Assembly: GCA_012845835.1 (NCBI GenBank)
Contig: JABAKD010000003.1
Location: forward strand, 3,158,212 to 3,222,211
DNA from: Undaria pinnatifida
Taxonomy: Eukaryota > Sar > Phaeophyceae > Laminariales > Alariaceae
Direction: 5' to 3'
Length of the DNA: 64,000 nt
The notes under the pieces are model-generated. The model had not been told where the DNA came from, did no database searches, and saw only the letters and a program-made list of their open reading frames with translations. Below, one piece after another: positions 11,142 through 21,713 of the stretch. Every line of letters begins with the position of its first letter. Positions within the stretch are counted from its first letter, which is position 1. The position numbers and the translations under genes were made by a program.

Positions 11142-11360
11142 GTGTGTTCGGCTTCAGCGTCTCGCAGTGCTGTTGGTGCTGCTGTGGTGAGCGTACCCAC
11201 TGTTGTACACGAGCCTGCCGCCGCTGTTGCGGCCGCAGATGCTTCGATCTCAGCGCCTCGCAGTGTTAATGGTACCCCGGCGGCGAGCGTAGCCACTGTT
11301 GTACATGAGCCTGCCGTCGCCGTTGCGACCGCAGATGCTATTATCGGAGGGCAAAAATAA
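11142..11360 (+). other. Ala/Val-rich open frame with internal duplication
   Basis: An open frame (non-ATG at its start) lies about 110 bp downstream of the LTR/PBS. It encodes two imperfect copies of a module containing ATVVHEPA and a run of Ala/Val (about 32 residues each). It could be a remnant of the start of a gag-like ORF or simply a duplicated GC-rich segment. No CCHC knuckle, protease or RT motif follows, so I assign no function. Confidence 0.25.
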
Positions 11361-11379
11361 TAATGATAATACCTTGGCC

Positions 11380-11870
11380 ACGGGTTTTTTTTTGGTTGGG
11401 TTGTTCTTCATTTTTTTTTGTCAACGTTTGACTTCGGGTAAGGTGGAGAGTAGCTCATCTAATGAGGAGCCTTGAAAATAAAAAAGATGGAGCAGCACTG
11501 CCGTGGAATGCGGTGTTTGTGTCTGAACAATTACCCAACCTAGGTGAACAACGACCTCTATATTGTAATGTAGACTGATTCTACGATACCCCCACCCCTC
11601 CGAAAAAAAAAAAACACAGCGATTTTTTTTATCTCGAACGTTTCACGGCTGCTCGATACGAGGAAGGATGCCACGAGAAAAAAATCCTTCACATACTTTC
11701 TTGTTTGCAAAGGACTACTATTACGGGGGACCCTAGTAAATAGGACCTACGGTGGACACAAAAACCTATATATTCATATGTTTTAACTAACAATATTTGG
11801 TCCTATTTACTATCGTCTTCCGTAATACTACTTCTACTACTATCATCGAATCATCATGACGTCGGGGCGG
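11380..11870. other. Intergenic DNA, nothing recognised
   Basis: AT-rich, with several T and A runs. No repeat or gene assigned. Confidence 0.4.
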
Positions 11871-11985
11871 CAAGGGGAACCATGTCCTAGGAGATACGGC
11901 CGGAAGCTGGTTTAGAAAACCAGCGATTTCGTCTCAAAAAAAAAGGTGGGGGGGGGCTACCGCAGAACAACTCTTCACAGGAAGT
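11870..11985 (-). mobile_element. Partial copy of the TACGGTAGCC MITE
   Basis: Reads in reverse the end GTTCTACGGTAGCCCCCCC and the GGTTTTCTAAACCAGC part of the elements at 14593-14860 and 28350-28602. Only one end is recognisable. Confidence 0.55.
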
Positions 11986-12150
11986 GCTCCAACTCGATAT
12001 ATATATTGAGTGGTAACCCCTTAGCCTAGGACGTCTGTCATATCACACTCGTACTTACATGCTACCTTACAAACCCTACAAGGGCTCCCGCTATCTTCCG
12101 GCAAGCATCCGATACCACGTGCAGGCCTCGCCGGCGCATCCTGTAATAAG

Positions 12151-12245
12151 CTTAACCCCTTTAGAGCCCCCGAACCCCTCCCTATACTAAATCCAAGTAA
12201 TGTTGTTTCCAAAACGGGTTTCCAGTTGCAAAGGGGTTAAGGGGC
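12151..12245 (+). mobile_element. CCTTAACCCC mini-MITE, copy
   Basis: About 95 bp starting CTTAACCCCTTTAGAGCCCC and ending GCAAAGGGGTTAAGGGG, so the ends are inverted repeats. The middle has CCTCCCTATACTAAATCC and GGGTTTCCAGTTG. At least seven relatives lie in the window, in both orientations (13731, 28691, 30887, 37261, 43687 and 56171; about 10218 is degenerate). Confidence 0.7.
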
Positions 12246-12784
12246 TGTTACAGACACAACCGTATCCCACATATTACCCCTTGTTAGGCTCCCGCGGCAA
12301 CACCATAAGAATCACCAAAGGCTCGCGGATTTTAATGCCCCAGTCTGCTCCCGGAAATATGATCGAGATGCGCTGCGGTATAGAGGTGCACACCAACCAT
12401 TGTTTGTTTTTTTTCCCTTCTGAGGGTGGTTGCTTGAGGAGCTCCATTATATACCTCACTCGAAAACATATTATTGAGAAAAAATGAAAGTTCGAAACTA
12501 GGTGAACAAATTCCACGGCCTAGGACTACCAAAACAGCGAGATCGCAAAACAAAAGTCTGTTTTTGTTGTTGTTGTTTTTTTTGTCGGGCGATTTAGATG
12601 GTTTTAAGCTCCTCCCCGTCATTTCAGAAAATGTTATTTTTGGCAAAGAAAACTGCCATCATATACCGCTCTGTCCGGAAATGTGAGCAACCTTATGCTT
12701 CAATATTTAATGGTCAAATGTCGCTTATATTTCCGGGCAGAGTGCCACCTCTGTCGCACGAGCACCCATATATCGATAGTAGTC

Positions 12785-13089
12785 GCCCCGGTGGCGTATC
12801 AGGTTATCCTCGAGCCCGGTATAGGTCAGTTTCGTGACTTCGAATCCCCCCGAGTGCATACTCGTATAAATTCGTGGGGAATTTTTCTTGTGCACAAGTT
12901 GACTTGCGGAAAAGCGCGAGCGCGTTAGTTTTATCAACACTCGATGAAAAATCAACGAGCAGTTGGATTACTATATGCGCGACAAAGAATTGAAGGCAAG
13001 GACCGGGGGGGAGAAGGGACGACACCTATGACGATAGCTTGTCCAGAAGCTGGAAAGTAGATGTGTGTGAAAAAAAAAGGAAAAAAAAG
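12785..13089 (+). mobile_element. tRNA-like SINE, plus-strand copy
   Basis: Box A-like TGGCGTATCAGG (about 12792-12803) and box B-like GACTTCGAATCC (about 12836) head the element; the A-rich tail is at about 13069-13089. It is the mirror copy of 1700-2026, and comparison of the two defines the unit. Fragments of the same sequence also occur inside the foldback element at 51910-52035 and 52195-52300. Confidence 0.6.
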
Positions 13090-13730
13090 TAGTACCGTAC
13101 AGCACGCAAGATCACCCCCCCCCCCCAAATGACGCATTTCCAGGCTGTTTTTTTCAGAAACATCAAAGCGGGCGCAAGCGACGGATAATGGACGCGTGCT
13201 GCCATAGAGGTGTTGCTATAGTAGTTTTCGCCGAAAACACATCTGGTTGACGAGGCTCCTCACCGTGAGGAACGCTCTACCTACCACCCCATTGGGATAT
13301 GTTTCGTCTTCCCGTCGGAGTCATCCCGCGCTCGGTAGGGGGGCGTACGAGCAGATGCTACGAATTTTCCGAGATCTTAACAGGAGGAGCTCAACATCTC
13401 CCCCGAAAAGTTGCTTCGAAGACATTCGTTCGTCCGATCCACCCTAGGAACACCTCCGGGGCAACTTTTCGGGGTGTATGTACGCGCTAGAATAGTCCTA
13501 AAACCGATGTACTCATAAAAGCTACCAGGTATCTTGCTAAGCGATAGTTCACACACACACGTAACGAGCTCAAGCGGTCAGAAACATTTCGGCCCAACAT
13601 GCGCTTCCCGTTCTGCGTGGGATGGCTCGGTCTATGCCTACAGGCGGTGAAATTAGCCAATCGGTTGACGCGGGCTGCGGCAGAGGGTGCACCCCTTTTT
13701 GCCCCAAACATTTACAGAAATAATGCGACG

Positions 13731-13829
13731 CCTTAACCCCTTTAGTGCTGCAGTGTGCGGAAGCCTATATCTGGCCCTATTTCCAAGTGATTTGTCCCCA
13801 AATTGGGACTGCAGTCCTAATAAAGGGGC
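13731..13829 (+). mobile_element. CCTTAACCCC mini-MITE, copy
   Basis: Starts CCTTAACCCCTTTAG and ends TAATAAAGGGGCT; the interior is more divergent than in the copies at 12151 and 56171. Confidence 0.6.
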
Positions 13830-13985
13830 TCACCTCCAAGTTTTGTCGGAATAATGTTCTTTCGTCTCCACAAACATTTGCTTTGTTTTCCTGCGGCCAC
13901 CGGTTTTGTTCGCCGGGTGTTCCCTGTCGTTTTTCTCAAAACCAGTTCTTCGGGTGAAGTATAGAGCTCCTCATCCACGTTAAGG

Positions 13986-14143
13986 CAGGGCTTTTCACGG
14001 GCCACGTCGAGCCAGGGCCACCCATCCCGACCCGCGAGATTCAAAACCCTCCTGACCCCCCCACCCGACCCGTCCCGACTCGTCCCATGAGATAGATCCA
14101 AACACGTCCCAACCCGACGCCACTCGACCCGTGAAAAAGCCCG
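13986..14143. mobile_element. GGGTC-type hAT-like MITE, short copy
   Basis: Begins CAGGGCTTTTCACGGG and ends in the complementary GTGAAAAAGCCCG. The interior is built of GACCCG/CCCGAC pieces. GTTAAGG lies directly on the 5' side and again 3 bases past the 3' end (13978-13985 and 14146-14153, 7 of 8 identical), consistent with an 8 bp hAT-type target duplication. Confidence 0.65.
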
Positions 14144-14592
14144 ATTGTTAAGGGATCCAGAAAAAAACGAGAAAAAAACGATTGCTAAGGCAGAGGTGGA
14201 CCGTTTTTGTTTTTTTTTGGGGCTGATGGAGCTCTAGACTCTCCCCCTCCCCCTTCGCCCCCCGAAGAACGGATCTAGAGAAAAAATGGAAAGTGCAATC
14301 CGATGAACAAACCCGTGGCCCACAGGTGGAAAAAAACAAAAAAACGCAACCATTTTGGCAAAGCAAGAGTATTAGTCTATAGAGGTTTCGAGCGATTTTT
14401 GACGTTAAGGAGCCTGCCTGGTCCATTCCGAAAATATTTTGGCGAAAAAAAGTGCCACCTAGCAGAGCTATAATCGTAGCTCGCGCATTTTGTTTGGTTG
14501 CGATTTCATTTCTTGTCGAAGCAAGTGTATCGATGGGTGCCGCCTTGGAGAGCTCCTCACACGAGGAGCCCAAGAAAAAAAGAAGTGCTGAG

Positions 14593-14860
14593 TCGTTCTA
14601 CGGTAGCCCCCCCCCCAGCTTTTCTTTAACGACATCGCCGGTTTCAAAACCAGCTCCCGGTCGTATCTCCTGAAACACGGAGTCTCTCGACACCCCGACG
14701 TCACCGATCGTTAGACCTTTGCATACAAGGAACGATATGGATACCTTTCTTTTTCCTCAATTGTATCCTTCCTTGCGTCGAGCAGCCATGAAACCTTCGT
14801 TAAACAAAATCGCTGGTTTTGGGGGGGGCTATCGTGGTAAGAATCAGTCTGGCTACAGTA
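14593..14860 (+). mobile_element. TACGGTAGCC MITE with inverted ends
   Basis: About 270 bp bounded by TCGTTCTACGGTAGCCCCCC on the left and GGGGGGGGCTATCGTGGTAA on the right. The inner part of the ends (CCAGC, CGATTT) is also inverted. A closely similar copy is at 28350-28602 and half copies are at 11870-11985 and 17130-17228. Confidence 0.7.
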
Positions 14861-14999
14861 TACTCGTACCTCTGACGCTTGCTGCAATAGAAGTAGCATT
14901 TTTTTTGGGCGAAACCTTGTTAGGGTGACGGAGTTTCCTTAACCCATCTTAACCAGGAATCGTCGGAATTTCAAACGTGTTGCGCCACATTTTCTCAGA

Positions 15000-15930
15000 G
15001 ATATAGACTAGCTTGGCAGTGAGGCCGTCAATCAACTTGCTGTGGCGCTAATACTTTCCCCTCGGTAACAGGCATTTTCGGGAGAGGTATACAGAGCTCC
15101 TCACGCGAGGAGCCAAAGAGTAATGAGGTGCTACCTCTCTCACATTATCGGGCTTGCCATCCGACGATGTGAAGGAAGTATGAGTTTCAGCGTTGATTTG
15201 CTCCTATCTATGTCAGTCATTCCCTAACAGGAGCAAAATGTCGGAAACAAAGCGGAAACCTATGCACACATGTCGAACTCTCTTTTCAGCCCACCTCCCC
15301 CCTCGAGCTTTGTCTACATACTTCAAGTACAGCAGCAGTATACTCGATTTGATGCTCTTGATCGCTATCTTTCTCAATTCGCGTTCTCAACTATTCTTTC
15401 GGGGAGGCGTGGATCAAACAAACGCTGGATTTGGAGAGATGTCGTCGGGGGCGTCTTTCCACCTTCCAATACCAGGTACACGCCACCAGATGCCTTCGAT
15501 AGAGGCGGGGCTTTGGGTCTTGATGTCGTGGCAGTCCCCTGGGCGGCTGGAAATAAAAGGATTTCACATGTGTTGGTTTGTGCCTGCGCACAAGTCTGAT
15601 GTATGATGCGTATGACTGCATAGAATCTGCGGAGATGGTAGAGTAGAACAGTCGATATGATTGGCGTGTCCCAATCTTCGATATGTTTGAGTTGAGCCCC
15701 CTTTGGCTCAGTAGTGTATTGTTACTGCTCTTGCAGTTGTCGTCGGGTATGCATGTTCAGAGTGCCCTTCCTTCATCGGCGGAGACAACCATAATATAAT
15801 ACATATATATGTATATATACGAGCTTGTATCTGTTTTACGACTGCTTCCGAGGGCCCATCGACGGCTCCCACCTTAACATGCTCCGCCACATGATGACCT
15901 AGGCAACCCCGTGTACGACGTACTCCAATA
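15000..15930. other. Unassigned DNA upstream of LTR copy 2
   Basis: Open frames of 109 and 137 codons at about 15193-15606 overlap in different frames and show no motif. The palindrome GAGCTCCTCACGCGAGGAGC at about 15092 is one of several copies of a short hairpin motif (also near 11452, 14551, 16548, 16733 and 37487). Confidence 0.4.
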
Positions 15931-15933
15931 ACA

Positions 15934-16487
15934 TGCCTTTGAAGGCATGTGCGTATAGGAAAAGGGGGATGATGCTTTTGCCTCGCGGAATTGAACGCTA
16001 TTCCGTTCGTCCGTGGCGTGTGTGGAACTAACACAAGGGCTTATCTAGTACACTAGTACAAGTGGGTGACCAACGTGGAACCTGCCTATTAATAGTAGAG
16101 AAATGCTATAAGGCTTAGTTTGGGTAAGCTCGTATCGGTTAGCCTTGTGCAAGTGGTCAAACGGACTAATACCCCACTAATACCTTAACAAATGGCGTCG
16201 TCGGCAGGGCGAAAACAAAACAAAACGTAAAGAACCGCCCCAAAACCAGACCAACACTCTCAGAACACCACAAACAGCCCAAAGACGAAGACTCAATTCT
16301 TATCACCCCCCAAAAAGTGGAGATCTATCGAGGAGCGGTGGCGGCTTGAAAGTCAACTGGCCACGGCCGCGCCTCGAGGTTCGTCTACGTTACGTTGGAT
16401 CCCCCGAACGAATACCCCACGAATTCCTTAACAGAAACCTGCAAAGGGTGGCCTGTGTCTGTAACAGCCACTTATTCTTATTATACA
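15934..16487 (+). mobile_element. LTR of a larger retrotransposon (copy 2), split by a TRIM
   Basis: Starts TGCCTTTGAAGGCATGTGCG and ends TTATACA, followed directly by TGGCGCCGTCGGCAGGACA (PBS, 16488-16506). The LTR sequence is interrupted at 16104-16433 by a small element. With that removed, it aligns with copy 1 (10562-11028) through the CCTGCAAAGGGTGGCCTGTG segment. As in copy 1, no pol gene follows. Confidence 0.6.
16104..16433 (+). mobile_element. TRIM element nested in the LTR, 3' part degenerate
   Basis: Left LTR 16104-16190 (87 bp, starting TGCTATAAGG and ending CCTTAACA), then AA and the PBS TGGCGTCGTCGGCAGGGC (16193-16210), an A/C-rich interior, and a right end retaining only about the last 30 bases of the LTR (AATACCCCAC...CCTTAACA). 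GAAA flanks both sides (16100-16103 and 16434-16437). The paralogous LTR at 10722-10725 has a single GAAA in the same context. The insertion and its 4 bp duplication are therefore demonstrated within the window. Confidence 0.8.
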
Positions 16488-17129
16488 TGGCGCCGTCGGC
16501 AGGACATCCCTTAATCTGATCGCATTAAGGTTTCTCTGACCGGGGTTGAGCTCCTCAAGCAAGCGTAGAACTATCGGTTACCCGTGGGTAGCATGACAGT
16601 TTTACGATTTGTTTTAGGACTATTAATATTGAAAAATCATATAGCGGATAGAAAAAAGGCTGGTCGGGTTTTGCGCGAACGAACGAATGTCTTCGAAGGC
16701 ATGTCTTCGAAGGCATGATTCGGGGGTGAGATATTGAGCTCCTCAAATGCGTGTTAGGAACCCATAATAATTATTGTTAGAATCTGCTGCACCCTGCACC
16801 CCTAGAGCGTGGTGTACTGGTACTCCGAGTGGGGGATGCGTGGTTGGTCGGTGTCGGGAAGCGCGCTCCACATGGGTCCCGGTGCCTTTGGTTGGTCTCT
16901 CCTCACGGCTCGCTCGATAGACTCAAAAGCTTAAGCATTATTTCCCTATGGAGAATACTAAAAGACAGGCATAACAGGGCTAGGCACGGTAGCGCAGAGT
17001 AGCACAGGGTAGAGCAGGGTAGTGAGATGTGGGGCGTCCTGCTTGTCCCGTCATCGTCACCTGCATTACCGCCCATCTATGATGGCCTTGACGTGAGAGT
17101 GACATCTAGTATCACGCTGGTTTCACCTC

Positions 17130-17228
17130 AACCATGACACGGTTTCAGGAGATGCGGCCGGGAGCTGGCTTCTAACCCGTGATTTCTGGAAAGAAACGTT
17201 GGGGGGGCTACCACCGTAGAACGACTCT
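17130..17228 (-). mobile_element. Half copy of the TACGGTAGCC MITE
   Basis: Reverse orientation: CGGTTTCAGGAGATGCGGCC, GGGAGCTGG and GGGGGGGCTACC followed by CGTAGAACGAC match the left half of the element at 14593. Confidence 0.6.
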
Positions 17229-17371
17229 TGTCTTCTTGTTTGCATAGAGCTTCTCCTCAAGAAAGGAAGGAAAAATAAATAAATAATGGATGGATGGGGT
17301 GAACACCTCTTCTAGTCGTAGCAGGTGTCAACGGTCTCGGCGTTTGCACTCTCCTCTTTTCCGAAAAAAAA

Positions 17372-17646
17372 TAGGGCTTTTTCACGGGTCACGCATGACC
17401 CGACCCGCGGATCATATCAGAGGAGGTTATCAAAATCTCACAGGTAGAGTGGGGTCGGGGCAGGAGGTGTTTGGAACATCACTGGACGGGTCGGGTCGGG
17501 TCGGGTCGGGTCGGGTCGGGTCGGGTCGGGTCGGGTCGGGTCGGGTCGGGTCGGGTCGGGTCGGGTCGGGTCGGGTCAGGAGGTGTCGAAATCTCGCGGG
17601 TCGGGACGGGCATACCCTGACTCGACCTGACCCGAGAAAAAACCTG
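17372..17646 (+). mobile_element. GGGTC-array hAT-like MITE
   Basis: Starts TAGGGCTTTTTCACGGGTC and ends CCCGAGAAAAAACCTG. The interior holds an almost perfect TCGGG array of about 90 bases (about 17488-17576), bordered on both sides by AGGAGGTGT and TCTCGCGGGTC-type pieces. The flanks (A8, then AAAAAAAC) are compatible with an 8 bp duplication but too simple to prove it. Confidence 0.7.
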
Positions 17647-17670
17647 AAAAAAACACCTTGGAGATAGTTA

Positions 17671-17950
17671 CCTCGGACAGATCATGATCTACTGTAGATG
17701 ATCTAGATGATCTAGATCATCCACAGTGATCTAGGTAATGCAGATCATCTAGATAGAGTAGGTCCTGTATCTGCCGTTCCGAGCAGGTGCTCCGCAGGAT
17801 CTAGAGAGAGTACAGGTTAAACCCAGTAAAACATGTGCTAGGTCATCATGCGGATCGTACGGCTCCCACCCGTTAACACGACCTACAACATGTACATACA
17901 GGTCTTCCCAAAAAAATCTAGATCAAGTGGGGATACATCATCTGTCCGAC
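17671..17950 (+). repeat. GATC-rich repeat element, copy A
   Basis: Starts CCTCGGACAGATCATGATCT and ends CATCATCTGTCCGACG, so the ends are inverted repeats. Inside are AGATCATCTAG steps and the conserved core GGATCGTACGGCTCCCAC. Relatives lie at 35491-35934, 37645-37790, 47431-47668 and, reversed, 59300-59665. Confidence 0.6.
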
Positions 17951-18319
17951 GCGTGAATCGTCAGCGTGAGTGAGTGGACAATTTTGCGTGTTGTACGCGG
18001 CGGTGGTAGTTAATTCACCGAGACAGGGCTGGGAATTCATGTTCCCGGCAGGCCGCGGCATGTCGCGGCAGTGCCCGTGGAGCGCCGCGGCTTGCCAGAG
18101 ACATGTCCGCGGCTACCGGCGAAAAAGTCAAACTATGTACAACCGTGCGCCTCGGAAACCCGATTTGCGCGTTGACCCAGCGTCATGGGGGCGTGAAGAG
18201 GGGTCAGAAGGGCGACAGTCCGCCGGTGAAAAAAGTCGGGGGCGGTGGCTGGCACACACACCCACCTACTTCCTCCAGCCCCCACACTGCACATGTTGCC
18301 GAAGAGAACTTCTCAACGT

Positions 18320-18790
18320 GTGTGCCTATGGCTCACCTGTATTGGCCATCGTTGTTGGCGATGCTATTTTCGTCCCCATCCCATCACCGCTAGGGAACAG
18401 AAAAAAAGAACAGCCATATCTCATCATCAGCTATAGCTCCCGCATGACGGCTGCGAAAATTCGCGCGCCGATGCCTCCTTTTACCCTCCTTGCCTCACCC
18501 GCTCGCTGTTCCTCTGCACTGGTCATCGTTGATGGTGATGAGGATTCGCTACTGTTGTAGTTGTACGTGTGACACCATCAAGTGGAGATGGTCCTTTCCT
18601 TTCGATCCAGCTAAGCTCGAAGCGTCACCAGCTCGCGCACAGGTGGGCTGCGAAGCCACACCCGACACGGGCGTTGTTGCCCCCTGCATGCACCTTGTGC
18701 CTTCTTATGCTTTCAGGCTGCGTGCTCACCTGTTTAGACTATTATTGGTCACCATTGGTGGTGGTGATGTTGACTTCGCCCGGAACCTAA
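18320..18790 (+). repeat. Degenerate triple tandem repeat
   Basis: The motif (T/C)GGTCATCGTTG(A/T)TGGTGATG-like sequence, preceded by CTCACCTG-like sequence, recurs at about 18340, 18520 and 18745. The 196-codon frame at 17970-18560 partly crosses it and is not supported as a gene. Confidence 0.45.
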
Positions 18791-18799
18791 CGGGTGCCT

Positions 18800-19360
18800 A
18801 TGATACAAGGCCGAGATGAGCTTCCGAAACAGCTCACTCGGCTCGAAGCAACGAAGCTCGAACGACGCGCGCACACACAGGCGGAGAGCGGAAGCCAAAC
18901 TCCCAGCAGCGTTCAGGAAATCTAGTCGTAATATTGCGCCTCGCGAGCTACCATGTACAGTCTACAGCAGTAGACTAGTGCGCCACGGTTGGATGGACCT
19001 CATGAGGAAAGGCGCAGCCAAGGCGCAGCCGTGGCGCAGCTCAACTACCTACGAGGTCTCTTATCTATCTATGCAGACCCCTGCACCCCTATCCAATTGC
19101 CGTGAAGAAAAAAACGACGCAGCGACGCGGCCGTGTCCAAGCCCGGTACTGCAGCTAAGCTGTGTGCGTACGGTATCCGGCTCCCGGCTCGCAGATTGTA
19201 TAACGGTTTGTTTCCCCGCCGCCTAACTGCGTTTTTTGCCGAATCCGCGTTTGATATGCGTAACGACAAAACAACCCGTTTTTTTTTGTGCTTTTCATAT
19301 AGACCTATATAATCGCATGAACCGCTGCTACTCGTACTGCTGTAATGTAATAATGGCCTC
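18800..19360. other. Intergenic DNA, nothing recognised
   Basis: Open frames on both strands are mutually overlapping and show no domain. Its right edge joins the repeat at 19365-19435 that also occurs at 6040. Confidence 0.4.
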
Positions 19361-19512
19361 GAACCCGTTATAGAGCAGCTCTGCACCAACCAGAGTATCA
19401 GCAGCAGCAGATTCGCATACCGCAGCAACAACTACCTATTACAACGTGATGGTACTGTCTGTTGTATTGCTACTAAAGGGTATAGATTCATAATATTTCC
19501 ATTGCCTGTCGT

Positions 19513-19592
19513 GGTCAAGTGGCCGAGCGGTCTAAGGCGCTAGTTTAAGGCACTAGTTTTCATTAGCGTGAGTTCGAATCTCACCTTGATCA
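19513..19592 (+). tRNA. tRNA-Leu, anticodon AAG (copy 1)
   Basis: An 80-base cloverleaf. The acceptor stem GGTCAAG/CTTGATC has seven pairs (one G-T). The D arm is GCC...GGC. The anticodon stem CTAGT/ACTAG is perfect around the loop TTAAGGC, giving anticodon AAG (19547-19549), U33 and G37. The T arm GTGAG-TTCGAAT-CTCAC is perfect. The discriminator is A and no CCA is encoded. The variable arm has about eleven bases, as in class II tRNAs. A T7 run (from 19598) follows as the pol III terminator. No intron. It reads CUU and, with inosine, CUC codons. An identical gene lies 199 bases downstream. Confidence 0.93.
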
Positions 19593-19595
19593 TTC

Positions 19596-19604
19596 CTTTT
19601 TTTA
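19596..19604 (+). terminator. Pol III T-run terminator
   Basis: A run of seven T a few bases past the end of tRNA-Leu copy 1; runs of four or more T end pol III transcripts. Confidence 0.75.
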
Positions 19605-19791
19605 TTCTAATCTTGATGCACATTGGTCGAAACGTTGTTGTCCGTGCCGATGTGCTCCGAGAGAGACGAACGAGCTCCGTGGTCACAAACTACGAGGCAG
19701 AGAGAGATAAAACATATTTGAAATACAGGAACTTCAAGATGATTAATGTCAACCGCAACGAAGACAATGAACACGCGGGGATGAATGTCAT

Positions 19792-19871
19792 GGTCAAGTG
19801 GCCGAGCGGTCTAAGGCGCTAGTTTAAGGCACTAGTTTTCATTAGCGTGAGTTCGAATCTCACCTTGATCA
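19792..19871 (+). tRNA. tRNA-Leu, anticodon AAG (copy 2)
   Basis: Identical over 80 bases to the gene at 19513-19592, so all stems are intact and the anticodon is AAG. Identity extends a few bases on each side (TGGTCAAG; ATCATTCCT). A T7 run at 19878-19884 is the terminator. The perfect identity points to a recent duplication or gene conversion, in contrast to the mutated relatives at 4956 and 6675. Confidence 0.93.
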
Positions 19872-19877
19872 TTCCTG

Positions 19878-19884
19878 TTTTTTT
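19878..19884 (+). terminator. Pol III T-run terminator
   Basis: Seven T residues six bases after tRNA-Leu copy 2. Confidence 0.75.
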
Positions 19885-20264
19885 GGTCTGGTGGCACATT
19901 ATGAGTCGCAACAACAACAAACAGCAGCAGCAGTGTGAGTATGTGTGTTCTTCACACAAATAAACTGAACTTTCCACCCATCGACTCCAGCACATTGTCA
20001 ACCAGTGTCTGTGCCGGCGTCGGGACAACAACCAACAAACTGGGTTCCGAATACAACCAACTACTACTGGAGGGCTGGGAGCACTGCTGCTTGGTCTGTC
20101 CTCTACTTACTGCTGCATCTTGGACAGCGGTGTCCATACCGATATCATCGCCTCAAAAGCTCCCAAGGATATATATGCCCAAAAAAAGGAAGCACAAAGA
20201 AAGGGCAAAGAAAAAGGGAAAACACAAATAAATAATAATGTTATTTTGCCCGTTATGCCACTTA

Positions 20265-20452
20265 ATAGGATGCTGCAGCTCATCCTTCATGCGACTCGCC
20301 GAACACCTGACGGCGCTTCGCGCTTGGTGCACGCGATGTCTGCCTGGTCAATAAAAATCCAACGTGCTTCGTCGCGGCAACGTAAGCATGCGAGGGTCTT
20401 ATTGTGGTCATACGACTACGGCCATGCATGAAACGAGCCACCCCCCCCCCCA
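20265..20452 (-). repeat. Poly-G-headed dispersed repeat, copy 2
   Basis: Minus-strand copy: the C run at about 20440-20450 corresponds to the poly-G head, followed (reading minus) by TCATGCATGGCCGTAGTCG, the core GCGCGAAGCGCCGTC and GAAGGATGAGCTGCAGC. Confidence 0.7.
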
Positions 20453-21640
20453 GACTTGTTGTACTACTACTACTACTGAAAAAATAGTTTCACAGTAAGT
20501 CCAAGTATTCCCCCCTCCGAAACACGCATGCATGGATGCAGCTATAACCTACTACTAGTAGTAGTATGATACCCCCATTAAAAACCGTACCTCCGTTTTG
20601 ACGATAAGCTACTTGGAATTAGAGTACTGATATATTTTTCAGCAGCAGCAGCAAGCAGCAGCAAGCAGCAGCAGAGCAGCAGTAAATTGGTTGTTTATAG
20701 CCCTTCCTAAAGGCATGGAAACTCAATAAGCTGGATTATTAGTCGTCGGCACCTCCGGGCAACGGCGAACAACTAGTATACTACTGGCGCAATCCGACTA
20801 AGACCTAATAATTGGCGATCTAAGGCGTGCCCGCTCACAGCTCTTCTACTAGACTATAATTAATCCACAAAAAAACGCACGAAATATACGATATAGCCAA
20901 AACACTTGAGGCTGTTGGAAACTACCGGGCGCATGGCGCGCTCACCCCGCGGGGGGGAGATGGGAACCCTAGGCAGGCATGACGAAGAAACCGGGGACAA
21001 GAAGAAACACTAATAATAACCAACCGGCGATCGCTCCCTACGACCGCACAAACAACAATTAATTGTATGTCTAGTAGTCTATGCAAGAGAGCGAAAGCTA
21101 CGGCAAACCATGGGAGCTACTGCAACACAACAAGAAGAACAACGCTTCCCTACGAAATCCACCCCACGGAGATATTTTTCGCTTAACTTAGACTAGTCTA
21201 CAGTATTATGCAACAATTGACAGCAGCAGCAGATAACGCCTATTATTACTAATTATAATAGTGTTTGCATCTCTACATTTTTTTATTCGGGGGGAGTCGA
21301 CGAGGGAAGAAAATGTAGAACTCTTCTTCCTGCGCGATAAAAACGAAGACACACACATAAAACTATATACCTAGACCTCGCCCCCCTCGGACGTCTCGCT
21401 CGGCATATCCTCCCCCCTCTCAGCCCTTCTCAGCCCGTAATTGCCGAAAAGAAAATTAGTTGCTGGGGAAAAGAACCGTCCCGAAGTTCCTTGCCTTCCT
21501 TGCTTTCCCTAGTCTCATTCTTACTTAGCTCTCATTCTCTGATCTTTACTGCTTGCTCTCTGATATTTGTATTTTGCTAAAAATCAGCAACAGTTAACTT
21601 CTTCTTTGTACTTTTACTTTTGAAGTTGGCCAATTGCTGG
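20452..21640. other. Repeat-poor DNA upstream of gene A
   Basis: Contains CAG microsatellites (about 20641-20683) and a 60 bp repeat shared with 2215-2275 (about 21293-21355). The last 300 bases, 5' of gene A, are T-rich with no clear TATA box or start codon that I can tie to gene A. Confidence 0.4.
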
Positions 21641-21713
21641 CTGTTGAGAGGGAATTGCCGTTGACGGCTGCAAACAATTTGAATTTGAAATTTGCCGGAT
21701 CGGCAATAACAAT

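Noticed and set aside
11029-15933. One complete LTR retrotransposon between the two LTR copies
   Set aside because: Both LTRs are followed by a primer-binding site, they differ strongly, and there is no reverse transcriptase, integrase or purine tract between them.
17970-18560. 196-codon plus frame
   Set aside because: It overlaps other open frames and a degenerate triple repeat; no family features or homologous block elsewhere in the window.
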